This document shows positions 7,291 through 14,505 of a DNA stretch of 64,000 nt, piece by piece (positions within the stretch are counted from its first letter, which is position 1; every line of letters begins with the position of its first letter). The DNA comes from Mesorhizobium amorphae CCNWGS0123 (GTDB taxonomy: Bacteria > Pseudomonadota > Alphaproteobacteria > Rhizobiales > Rhizobiaceae). A model generated the notes under the pieces. That model was given only the letters and a program-made list of their open reading frames with translations, ran no database searches and was not told where the DNA came from. A program made the position numbers and the translations under genes. Location of the stretch: positions 3,098,001-3,162,000 of the forward strand of contig NZ_CP015318.1 in the NCBI RefSeq assembly GCF_001686985.1, read 5' to 3'.

Positions 7291-8058
7291 ATGGCGATGG
7301 CCAGCCCAAGCGGCGCCGAGGTCTCGATCCGCGACCTCTCGAAATCCTTCAGTCTTGGCGGGCGTCCGCTTCAGGTATTGAGGACGCTCAACCTCGACAT
7401 CCGCTCGGGCGAATGCCTGGTCATCGTCGGCGCCAGCGGCTCGGGCAAGACCACGCTGCTGCGCATCCTTGCCGGGCTTGAGGCCGCCGACAGCGGCGGC
7501 GTCGCAATCGACGGCAAGCCTGTCGACGGCGTCGGTGCCGAGCGCGCCGTGATCTTCCAGGAGCCGCGTCTGCTGCCCTGGCTGACCGTGCTCGGCAACG
7601 TCGCCTTCGGCCTCGAAGTGCGCGGAGTGCCCAGGCAGCAAGCCCAGGAGAGGGCGCGCTTCTACATCGCGCTCGTCGGCCTCGCCGAATTCGGCGATGC
7701 CTGGCCGCGCCAGCTTTCCGGCGGCATGGCGCAGCGCGTCGGCATTGCGCGGGCGCTCACCGTGCAGCCCGAGATCCTGCTGCTCGACGAGCCGCTCGGC
7801 GCGCTCGACGCCATGACCAAGATCGGCATGCAGGAGGAGCTGGCGCGCATCTGGAGCGAGGAGAACGTCACCATGGTCATGGTCACCCATGACCTCGAAG
7901 AGGCGATCTACCTTGCCGACCGGGTGCTGATCCTGCCCAAGGAAAAAGGCGGCGCGGCGCGGCTGATCGACGTCGACCTGCCGCGCCCCCGCGACCGCAG
8001 CGAGACCCGGTTTGTGAGCTATCGCCAGGAGCTGTTGCGGGAGTTCGGGCTGCATTGA
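7291..8058 (+). CDS. ABC transporter ATP-binding protein, SsuB/TauB-like
   Basis: The 255-residue ATPase has Walker A GASGSGKTT, Q-loop FQEPRLLPWLTV, signature LSGGMAQRVGIARAL, Walker B ILLLDEPLGALDAMTK and switch His in VMVTHDLEEA. The FQEPRLLPW form is typical of nitrate/sulfonate/taurine ATPases. It closes the operon. A second in-frame ATG at 7297 sits better spaced from GGAG. Its last roughly 40 codons reappear as a degenerate fragment near 15.8 kb. Confidence 0.92.
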   Translation: MAMASPSGAEVSIRDLSKSFSLGGRPLQVLRTLNLDIRSGECLVIVGASGSGKTTLLRILAGLEAADSGGVAIDGKPVDGVGAERAVIFQEPRLLPWLTVLGNVAFGLEVRGVPRQQAQERARFYIALVGLAEFGDAWPRQLSGGMAQRVGIARALTVQPEILLLDEPLGALDAMTKIGMQEELARIWSEENVTMVMVTHDLEEAIYLADRVLILPKEKGGAARLIDVDLPRPRDRSETRFVSYRQELLREFGLH

Positions 8059-8121
8059 CAGGGCGCTCGCAGGAGCTCAGCCACACGCAGAACCGCTCTA
8101 TCTCTTTCTCTTTGTTTCGAC

Positions 8122-8165
8122 GCAATCCCGGACGGAAAACCGCTACGCACTTTTCCTGGAATTGC
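8122..8165. repeat. Intergenic palindromic repeat between convergent operons
   Basis: A 44-bp imperfect palindrome runs from GCAATCCCGGACGGAAAACC to TTTTCCTGGAATTGC, with outer arms GCAAT/ATTGC. It resembles an intergenic motif I recall as widespread in rhizobial genomes. It lies between the two convergent operons, ending two bases before the leftward stop codon. A bidirectional transcription-ending or mRNA-end role is possible; no second copy occurs in this window. Confidence 0.55.
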
Positions 8166-8166
8166 C

Positions 8167-8901
8167 CTAGATCTTCAGATGCTGCATCACCCGCGCCGCC
8201 GTGCCCTCCGACACGTCGCCGGCATCGTCGATGCGGCCGAGCTTCAGCACCGCCCAGCTGTCGGCGATGCCGAGCGCGAAGGGAAGGTTCTGCTCGACGA
8301 TCAGGATGGTCGTGCCGTTGCTCCGGCGCTCCTCCTTGAGTGCCGTGGCGATCCGCTCGACGACCGACGGCTGCAGGCCCTCGGAAATCTCGTCGATCAA
8401 AAGCAGCTTTGGCCGCAGCATCAGCGCGCGACCGAGAATGAGCATCTTCTGCTCGCCGCCCGACAGCGTTCCTGCGCGTTGCGACAGGCGCTCCCGGAGA
8501 AACGGAAAATGTCCATAGACCCGCTCGACGGCTTCCGCGAAACCGCGGTCCGAGCGCAAGGCGAGGCGCAGATTGTCGCGCACGCTGAGATCCTGGAACA
8601 GCGCCTGCTCCTGCGGCGCATAGCCGACGCCGGATGCAATCAGCGAGGCTTGGGAAACGCCTGATATCGAGGCGCCGTCGAGGCGGATGTCGCCCGAACG
8701 CAGCGCCACGAAGCCGAGGATGGTTTTCAGCACGGTGGTCTTGCCCATGCCGTTCTTGCCCATCAGCGCAAAGATCTGTCCGGGCGCGATAGCCAGCGAC
8801 AGCGCCTCGATGATGGCAACCGGCCCATAGCCGCTCGACACGCTCGACAGCGACAGTTTCGGCATGGTGGTTCCGGCCTCTGCCTGTCTCGTCTCAAGCA
8901 T
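8167..8901 (-). CDS. ABC transporter ATP-binding protein, LivF/UrtE-like
   Basis: The 244-residue ATPase has Walker A GKNGMGKTT, a Q-loop in GYAPQEQALFQDLSV, signature LSGGEQKMLILGRAL, Walker B LLLIDEISEGLQP and switch His replaced by Gln in ILIVEQNLPFAL, the normal form for LivF/UrtE proteins. ATG 8901 overlaps the upstream gene by eight bases and has GGGAGG five bases before it; MPKLSL at 8865 is an alternative. It is the last gene of the minus-strand amide/urea-type operon and pairs with the ATPase half of the fused protein. Confidence 0.88.
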   Translation of the reverse strand: MLETRQAEAGTTMPKLSLSSVSSGYGPVAIIEALSLAIAPGQIFALMGKNGMGKTTVLKTILGFVALRSGDIRLDGASISGVSQASLIASGVGYAPQEQALFQDLSVRDNLRLALRSDRGFAEAVERVYGHFPFLRERLSQRAGTLSGGEQKMLILGRALMLRPKLLLIDEISEGLQPSVVERIATALKEERRSNGTTILIVEQNLPFALGIADSWAVLKLGRIDDAGDVSEGTAARVMQHLKI

Positions 8902-10666
8902 GGGCGCCTCCCGAATAGATCGTCCTGACCACTTCGGAATTGACGACCTGATCGACGCTGCCGTCGAGCACCAGCTTGCCCTGGTGGAGAACGACGATCC
9001 TGGTCGAGATGTCGCGCACGAAATCGAGATCGTGCTCGACCAGTATGGCGGCAAAGCCAAGCTCGCCGGTCAGCTTCTGCAGCGTCGCGCCAATGGTGGT
9101 GCGCTCGACCTTGGTCAACCCGGCCGTAGGCTCGTCGAGCAGGATGAGCTTTGGCTCAAGCGCAACCACCATGGCGAGCTCGAGGCTCTGCTTCTGGCCA
9201 TGCGACAGCAGCGACACCGGGCGGCCGAGCATACCGTCGAGACCGGTGGAGCGCAGGATGTCGGCGGCCGCCACCGGCAGCCCGAGCGTGGCGGAACGGC
9301 GCAGCAGGCTCGGCGTCTTGCGCGAGGCGCGCGCCATGCGAAGGCAGTCGGCGACCGTCAGGCTGTCGAAGACGCTCGCCACCTGGAATTTGCGTCCGAC
9401 GCCGAGCGCGACGATCTCATCCGGCGTCATGCCGCTGATGTCCTGGCCAGCGATGCTTACGCGCCCGGTCGTGGCTTCGGTGCCGTCGCTGAGACACCGC
9501 ATCAGCGTCGTCTTGCCGGCGCCATTGGGGCCGACGAGGCTGACCAGTTCGCCGGGGCGAACGTCGAGGTCGATGCCTTGCAGCACTTGCAGGCTGCCGA
9601 AGGATTTACCGAGGCCGCTGACGGCAAGCACGCGGTTGCCGTTCTCCGCGCCGTTGCCGGCCGCCTCGGCGGCGAGGGCAGGGCTGCCCGCCTGGCTGGC
9701 CTGTTCTCCATGGCGGCGTGGCAGGACCATTCTGGCGAGCTGCGCCAGCCCGTTCGGTAACAGGATGATCATGACGACGAACAGCGCGCCGACCACCAGG
9801 TTCCACAGGAAGGGCAGGTCGCCGGAAAGCTGGGCGCTGAGATAGTCGATGCCGATCGCGCCCATCACCGGCCCGATGATCGTGCCGCGGCCGCCAAGCG
9901 CCGTCCAGATGACGATCTCGGTGCCGAAGACGAAGCCGGTATTCTCCGGAGCCACCACGCCAGATGCGTTGGCGTAGAGGAAACCGGCAAGGCCGGCGAC
10001 GCCGGCGAGGATCGTCGTCAGCGCGATCTTCAGCCGTTGCGGGTCGAGGCCGAGATAGGCGCAGCGCGCTTCATTGTCGCGAATGGCGACGAGCAGCTTG
10101 CCGGCATCGGAGCGGGTGAAGATCAGGGCGATGACAGTGGTGATGATGAGGCAGATGCCGGTCAGCCTGAAATACCCCTGCAAGCCGAGCGGCAGGCCGG
10201 AGTATCCGACCAGCCCGCTGCTCGATCCGGTCCACACCCCGCCCGAAAACACCAGCTGCGTCACCACGATCGGCACCACCAGTGAAATCACCGTCGCATA
10301 GAGCGGCGTCGAGCCGTGGCCGAACGACAGCCAGCCGACGAAAGCGCCAAGCAGTATCGGAACGATGATTGCCAATGCGAGCGCCAGGGCGAGCAGCGCC
10401 GGGGTTGCGCCGAGATGGCTGAGCACCATGGCGCTGGCGTAGGCGCCGGTGCCGAAGAAGGCCGCCTGGCCGAAGGTCAGGATACCGGTGTAGCCCCACA
10501 ATATGTCGACGGTCACCGCCAGCATGGCGTAGATCATCGAACGGGTCAGCACATTGAGCGTGAATCGGTCAAACAGCGCTGGCCCGATGATGACGACGAC
10601 CGCCACCGCAAGCGCGAGCGCCGCAAGCAGCCAGACCCTCGGCGGAATGGAACGGCTCTCAGGCAC
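8894..10666 (-). CDS. Fused LivM/UrtC-like permease and LivG/UrtD-like ATPase
   Basis: One 590-residue frame joins two normally separate subunits. Residues 1-330 are a multi-span permease with the family stretch DILWGYTGILTFGQAAFFGT and RDNEARCAYLGLDPQRLK. A short Ala/Gly/Gln-rich linker follows (about 330-350). Then comes an ATPase with Walker A GPNGAGKTT, signature LSHGQKQSLELAMV, Walker B ILLDEPTAGL and switch His in ILVEHDLDFV. GTG 10666 has AAGGGA seven bases upstream and overlaps the preceding gene by eight bases; a TTG at 10672 is too close to that site. Fused LivM-LivG proteins exist in the family but are uncommon. The signature's first Gly is replaced (LSHGQ), which is usual for UrtD. 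Confidence 0.88.
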   Translation of the reverse strand: MPESRSIPPRVWLLAALALAVAVVVIIGPALFDRFTLNVLTRSMIYAMLAVTVDILWGYTGILTFGQAAFFGTGAYASAMVLSHLGATPALLALALALAIIVPILLGAFVGWLSFGHGSTPLYATVISLVVPIVVTQLVFSGGVWTGSSSGLVGYSGLPLGLQGYFRLTGICLIITTVIALIFTRSDAGKLLVAIRDNEARCAYLGLDPQRLKIALTTILAGVAGLAGFLYANASGVVAPENTGFVFGTEIVIWTALGGRGTIIGPVMGAIGIDYLSAQLSGDLPFLWNLVVGALFVVMIILLPNGLAQLARMVLPRRHGEQASQAGSPALAAEAAGNGAENGNRVLAVSGLGKSFGSLQVLQGIDLDVRPGELVSLVGPNGAGKTTLMRCLSDGTEATTGRVSIAGQDISGMTPDEIVALGVGRKFQVASVFDSLTVADCLRMARASRKTPSLLRRSATLGLPVAAADILRSTGLDGMLGRPVSLLSHGQKQSLELAMVVALEPKLILLDEPTAGLTKVERTTIGATLQKLTGELGFAAILVEHDLDFVRDISTRIVVLHQGKLVLDGSVDQVVNSEVVRTIYSGGAHA

Positions 10667-11492
10667 GGGCAAATCCCTTCGGGCTGATGCGCAGCACCAG
10701 GGCGCAGAGGACCGCCACCGTGATACCGCCGAAAATGGGGCTGACGAAGGTGCTGACCAGAACCTGCGCGCCGCCGAAGACGAGGCAGGCGATGGCTAAA
10801 GTCGAGAAGGACGAGCCGGCGACCATGACCAGCATGAACGAGCCGATCAGCCAGGCGACGCCCATGTTCGGGTCTACGCTGGTCAGCGGCGTCAGCAGCA
10901 CGCCGGCAAGTGCCGCCAGCCCGGTGCCGACCATGAAGGTGGCGAGCCGCACGCGCGCTGTGTCGATGCCGAGCGCGCGCGCCAGCGTCTCGTTCATGAT
11001 CACCGCCTGCGCCGACAGGCCGAGCCGCGTGCCTTCGAGAAGGAAGGTGAAGGCAAGCCCGATCACCAGCGCGGCGGCGACCGCGAACAGCCGGTAGAGC
11101 GAATAGCCGACGCCGAAGACATCGACGGTGCCAGACAGGAGGTTGGGGGTGAACTGCACGTCACGCCCGAACCACAGCGTGATCAGCTGGCCGATGACGA
11201 TGCCGAGACCCCAGGTCGCCAGTATGGCGTCGAGTGGCCGGCGATAGAGCGGCCGTACGATGACCTGCTCGGTGATGCCGCCGAGGATCGCTCCCACGGC
11301 AAAGGCGATCGGCAGCGCCGCCCAGGGATTGAGCCCGAGGCCGGCGGTTGCCACCGCGCAATAGGCGCCGATCGTCAGCCAGGCGCCATGAGCGAAATTG
11401 ATGATCTTCAGCACGCCGAAGATCGCCAGCAGGCCGGCGGCGACGATGAACAGGATCGCTGCCGTCGTCACCATGTCCAGGAGAAGCGTCAT
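10659..11492 (-). CDS. Branched-chain amino acid/urea-type ABC permease (LivH/UrtB-like)
   Basis: This 277-residue integral membrane protein has the N-terminal GVLKIINFAHGAWLTIGAYC block diagnostic of LivH/UrtB permeases, a VRPLYRRPLDAILATWGLGI segment and a C-terminal LRISPKGFARA. It would pair with the permease half of the fused protein to form the membrane channel. It starts 67 bp after the binding-protein gene, beyond a strong hairpin. Confidence 0.9.
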   Translation of the reverse strand: MTLLLDMVTTAAILFIVAAGLLAIFGVLKIINFAHGAWLTIGAYCAVATAGLGLNPWAALPIAFAVGAILGGITEQVIVRPLYRRPLDAILATWGLGIVIGQLITLWFGRDVQFTPNLLSGTVDVFGVGYSLYRLFAVAAALVIGLAFTFLLEGTRLGLSAQAVIMNETLARALGIDTARVRLATFMVGTGLAALAGVLLTPLTSVDPNMGVAWLIGSFMLVMVAGSSFSTLAIACLVFGGAQVLVSTFVSPIFGGITVAVLCALVLRISPKGFARA

Positions 11493-11513
11493 GGCAGGTT
11501 CCCGATAGTGTGA

Positions 11514-11543
11514 AACGGGGCGGCGCAGGGCCGCCGCCCCGTT
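11514..11543 (-). other. GC-rich hairpin between binding-protein and permease genes
   Basis: Arms AACGGGGCGGC and GCCGCCCCGTT form an 11-bp stem with a short loop just after the binding-protein stop codon. There is no U tract, so it is probably an mRNA-stabilising or partial-attenuation hairpin that keeps the binding protein more abundant than the permeases. That role is inferred from position. Confidence 0.5.
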
Positions 11544-11559
11544 GCGATGACAGGTGCGG

Positions 11560-12711
11560 TTAGAGGTTCGGGCACTGTTCGCCGGGGTCGACGCCTTCGA
11601 ATGTATCGACCACGCTGACCGAGCCGTCCGCCTTCACCTGGCCGAGATACATGGTCAGCGGAGCGTGGTGCTGTTTGCTCATCGAGACCGTGCCGCGCGG
11701 GCCAGTGAAGGATACCTCGGCGAGCGCCGCAAGCACAGCGGCGGTGTCGGTCGTCCCAGCTTTCTCGACCGCGGCCTTGTAGAGGTAGATGCCTTCATAT
11801 TCCGGCACCGAGAGGTCGTTCGGGGTGCGCAATTCTCCGCCGAACTTCTTCGCGATCGCGGCAAGGAAGTTCTTGTTGGCGTCGCTGCCGATGCTGGTCA
11901 CATAGGAAGCGGAAATGAAGATCCCCGCGGCGTCCGCGCCCATGCTCTTGGCTGTTCCCTCGTCCACCGCGAGGTTGCCATAGGGGATGGTGATACCGGC
12001 GCCGCGCAACTGCTTGGTCAAAGTGACGTTCGGCGCGCCGCCAGCCGTCGAGGTGATCACCGCATCGGCACCGGAGCTTTTCAGATTGGAGATGATCGCG
12101 GTCCAGTCGCTGCCTTCCATCGGCAAATATTCCTCGCCGACGACGCTCGCGCCCGACTTCTCGATATAGGCCTTGGCGAACTCCAGCATGCCGCGGCCAA
12201 AGGCGTAGTCGGAGCCGATCAGGAAGAACTTCTTGGCGCCTTGCGTCTTGATGAAATTGTCGACGATCGGCGGTACCTGCTGTTCGGGCACCCAGGCGTT
12301 GACGAACAGATTGGCATTGCAGGATTTGCCCTCGTAGAACGAGGTGTAGATGTAGGGGATGTCGCCCTTGGTGATGATCGGCAGGCCGGCATTGCGCGCA
12401 GCACTCGTCTCCATGGTGATGACGGCGTTGACCTCCTTCTGGAACACCAGCGAATCGAAGGCCTTCTGCGCGCCTGCCGCACCCGAGGCGTCGTCGGCGA
12501 TCTCCAGCGCGAGCTGGCGTCCGAGCACGCCGCCGGCGGCGTTGATTTCGGCGACCGCCAGTTCCGCCGACTGCACGACCGAGGGCGCGACGACGCTGTT
12601 GGCGCCCGAAAGGCCGACCGGGATGCCGATCTTGATCGGACCGTCGGCGGCAAAGGCGGTGGTGGCCAGAGCGGCGCCGGCAAGTGCAAGGATCACTGTT
12701 CTGTTTCTCAT
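11560..12711 (-). CDS. Periplasmic binding protein, amide/urea/branched-chain amino acid type
   Basis: The 383-residue product has a Sec signal peptide (MRNRTVILALAGAALATTAFA, cleaved after AFA) followed by a type I periplasmic-binding fold: IKIGIPVGLSGANSVVAPSV, AELAVAEINAAGGVLGRQLA, and a YIYTSFYEGKSCNANLFVNA stretch. The INAAGGVLGR block is shared with the AmiC-like sensor in this operon, so sensor and transporter may bind related ligands. GGGGAA precedes ATG 12711. It lies 55 bp after the hydrolase gene. Confidence 0.9.
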   Translation of the reverse strand: MRNRTVILALAGAALATTAFAADGPIKIGIPVGLSGANSVVAPSVVQSAELAVAEINAAGGVLGRQLALEIADDASGAAGAQKAFDSLVFQKEVNAVITMETSAARNAGLPIITKGDIPYIYTSFYEGKSCNANLFVNAWVPEQQVPPIVDNFIKTQGAKKFFLIGSDYAFGRGMLEFAKAYIEKSGASVVGEEYLPMEGSDWTAIISNLKSSGADAVITSTAGGAPNVTLTKQLRGAGITIPYGNLAVDEGTAKSMGADAAGIFISASYVTSIGSDANKNFLAAIAKKFGGELRTPNDLSVPEYEGIYLYKAAVEKAGTTDTAAVLAALAEVSFTGPRGTVSMSKQHHAPLTMYLGQVKADGSVSVVDTFEGVDPGEQCPNL

Positions 12712-12766
12712 GGTATTCCCCTTTCTTGAGTGTTGATCGTACCGGGTGGTGCCGGCTTCTTCTTGG

Positions 12767-13612
12767 TTATCCGTAGACGTCGCTGCGACGGTCGCCGATG
12801 GCGTCGTTGCGTTCGCTCAGCGCCCGGGCTCTGGCGACCTCGCCAAGCCTGATCGTGGCGATGAGGATCTCCTCGCCGGCTTCGCTGGCAGGGCCGGCGA
12901 TCGGCCAGCCGGTCGGGCCGACGATCAGGCTCCTGCCGACAAAAGGCTGGCCGCGCTCGGTGCCGACGCGGTCGGCGCAGGCGATGTAGATGCCGTTGCT
13001 GTGCGCGGCGGCCTTGTGCAGGATGTTGGCCATCGGCTCGGGATGCTGACCCTGGGCCGGCATCGGCACCCAGTTGGTCGGTACGCAGACCAGCTCCGCG
13101 CCCTTCAGCGCCAGCTGCCTGTAGGTCTCGGGGAACCAACCGTCATAGCAGATCGCCACGCCGATCCTGCAGATCGCGGTATCGAATACCGGCAGGCCGA
13201 GATTGCCCGGTTGGAAATAAAGCTTCTCGCGGTTCCACAGATGTAGCTTGCGGTATGTGCCGATAGGACCCGCCGGTCCGCACAGCATGGCCGCGTTGAA
13301 GAATCGGTCGCCCTCGCGCTCGGCAAGGCCACTGACGATGTGCAGGTTGAGTTCGTTTGCCAGGCTGCACAGCAGCATGGCACTGCGTCCATCCGGAATG
13401 GGAGCGGCGAGCGCGGCCAGCTCGTCCTGGCTGTCGAAGACATAGCCGCTGTCGGCAAGCTCGGGCAGCACCACCACCGATGCACCGAGACCGGCGGCCT
13501 GGCGGATCAATCGCTCCATCGCCTGGAGATTTTCGTCCAGCCGGCCGATCGCCGGCTGGAACTGGATGCAGGCCAGACGCAGGTCCGCCGTCGCTTTCGC
13601 ATGTGTCGTCAA
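12767..13612 (-). CDS. Carbon-nitrogen hydrolase, nitrilase superfamily (probable amidase)
   Basis: The 281-residue cytoplasmic enzyme shows the nitrilase triad in order: Glu in VVVLPELADSGYVF, Lys in TYRKLHLWNREK, Cys in VAICYDGWFPETYR. It starts with TTG 13612, which has GGAG seven bases upstream. Regulation by AmiC/AmiR-like proteins and co-transcription with a urea/amide-type importer favour an aliphatic amide, carbamoyl or nitrile substrate released as ammonia; the precise substrate cannot be read. An intrinsic terminator lies just upstream in its leader, implying antitermination control. Confidence 0.88.
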   Translation of the reverse strand: MTTHAKATADLRLACIQFQPAIGRLDENLQAMERLIRQAAGLGASVVVLPELADSGYVFDSQDELAALAAPIPDGRSAMLLCSLANELNLHIVSGLAEREGDRFFNAAMLCGPAGPIGTYRKLHLWNREKLYFQPGNLGLPVFDTAICRIGVAICYDGWFPETYRQLALKGAELVCVPTNWVPMPAQGQHPEPMANILHKAAAHSNGIYIACADRVGTERGQPFVGRSLIVGPTGWPIAGPASEAGEEILIATIRLGEVARARALSERNDAIGDRRSDVYG

Positions 13613-13629
13613 AGCCTGTCTCCAAACGC

Positions 13630-13669
13630 AAAAAACCCCTGGGCGCGGAAGTCATCCGCGAACCAAGGG
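13630..13669 (-). terminator. Intrinsic terminator in the hydrolase leader (attenuator)
   Basis: Read on the minus strand, a stem of CCCTTGG against CCAGGGG (one G-U pair) encloses an inner CGCGGA/TCCGCG stem, and a TTTTTT tract follows. It sits only about 18 bases before the TTG start of the nitrilase-family gene and downstream of amiC/amiR-like genes, so it would block the enzyme and transporter genes unless antitermination occurs. Confidence 0.8.
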
Positions 13670-13691
13670 CTACATAGCCATCAATGTGAAA

Positions 13692-13721
13692 CGGCATTCC
13701 TGCCGATGAGCAAACCTGCTC
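13692..13721 (-). promoter_or_regulatory. Tandem small hairpins: candidate ANTAR-protein RNA target
   Basis: On the minus strand two similar hairpins follow each other two bases apart: GAGC-AGGTTT-GCTC and CGGC-AGGAAT-GCCG, each with a 4-bp stem and a six-base loop starting A-G-G. ANTAR antiterminators such as AmiR, NasR and EutV bind two adjacent hexaloop hairpins just upstream of a terminator, which is the arrangement seen. The published loop consensus has A at position 1 and G at position 4; here A1 is present but G4 is not, and each loop can close by one more pair to a tetraloop. A TTGACG box about 33 bases upstream (13754-13760) could be a local promoter. Confidence 0.55.
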
Positions 13722-13860
13722 GTGCCTTTAGAAGTTGCACAGGCGGAAGGTCGCGTCAAGAGCCAAAGATCACGGCCGCTAGCGATCGGAAGTAGTTCGA
13801 CTTAAACTAATAAAATCAGCTATTTGAGAGAAATCTTAGCCCTGATCGGCGGCCAACGCC

Positions 13861-14505
13861 TTATCGGCCGCTCGGCTGTTTCTGGCCGGCTTGCGCGGAA
13901 ATCCCGAAGCCGAAAGTCCGCATCGCTTCCTGCGCGGCGAGGATGCCATCGGCCACAGAAACCAGCGCGACGCGCTTCGATGTCGCCTGGTCGCGGATGA
14001 GCTTGTAGGCGGTCTCTTCATCGACACCGTTCATCTCGACCAGAACCTTGACCGCCTTCTCGATCGTGCGGCGACCTTTCAGCGTATCCTCAAGCTTGCG
14101 CACCTTGTTGGCGAGCCGCCCTTCATAGCCGTAGCGGTAACGGGCCAGCGCGAATTGCGTCAGCACGCCGAGCTGCCTGAGCGGCTTGGTGATGACGCCG
14201 TGCGCATTGAGGTCGATGATCGCCTTGATCGAGGTCGGGCTTTCATAGGTGACGATGGCGACCACGGCAGCATTGGCGCCTTCGATCAGCGACACCATGG
14301 CATCGGTCGGCGCCTCGCCCACCTGCACGAACACCGTGTCGATGTCGCCGGGGATCGACGCCGGCGGCGGCCACGCCGCGCGGACTTCGCAGCCCAGGCG
14401 CCTGAGGTGATCGACCAGCGCGGCGCCATCCTCGTCCTTCGGATGGATAACGAGGATCTTCGCCTGCCGCAGATCGTTGAGAATGCGTTTGAGCGTTGCC
14501 GTCAT
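13861..14505 (-). CDS. AmiR-like antiterminator with C-terminal ANTAR domain
   Basis: The 214-residue protein has an N-terminal receiver-like domain (AKILVIHPKDEDGAALVDHL, lacking a normal phospho-acceptor arrangement), a long coiled-coil-forming helix (LANKVRKLEDTLKGRRTIEK) and a C-terminal ANTAR RNA-binding domain (AVKVLVEMNGVDEETAYKLI with SKRVALVSVADGIL). This is the architecture of AmiR, held inactive by AmiC until amide binds. Its ATG overlaps the AmiC-like stop codon by one base, so the pair is translationally coupled. The probable RNA target lies in the leader just downstream. Confidence 0.88.
   Translation of the reverse strand: MTATLKRILNDLRQAKILVIHPKDEDGAALVDHLRRLGCEVRAAWPPPASIPGDIDTVFVQVGEAPTDAMVSLIEGANAAVVAIVTYESPTSIKAIIDLNAHGVITKPLRQLGVLTQFALARYRYGYEGRLANKVRKLEDTLKGRRTIEKAVKVLVEMNGVDEETAYKLIRDQATSKRVALVSVADGILAAQEAMRTFGFGISAQAGQKQPSGR

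Noticed and set aside
8167..12711. Assignment of the ABC operon as a plain urea transporter (urtABCDE)
   Set aside because: The components match LivHMGF/Urt architecture, but the AmiC/AmiR regulators and nitrilase-family hydrolase make amide, nitrile or related ligands equally likely, and no urease genes are present, so no urt symbols were given.
13708..13760. A sigma54 promoter before the nitrilase-family gene
   Set aside because: The GGCACG and TTGC elements on the minus strand are 13 bases apart instead of the required 10, so they do not fit the -24/-12 arrangement.
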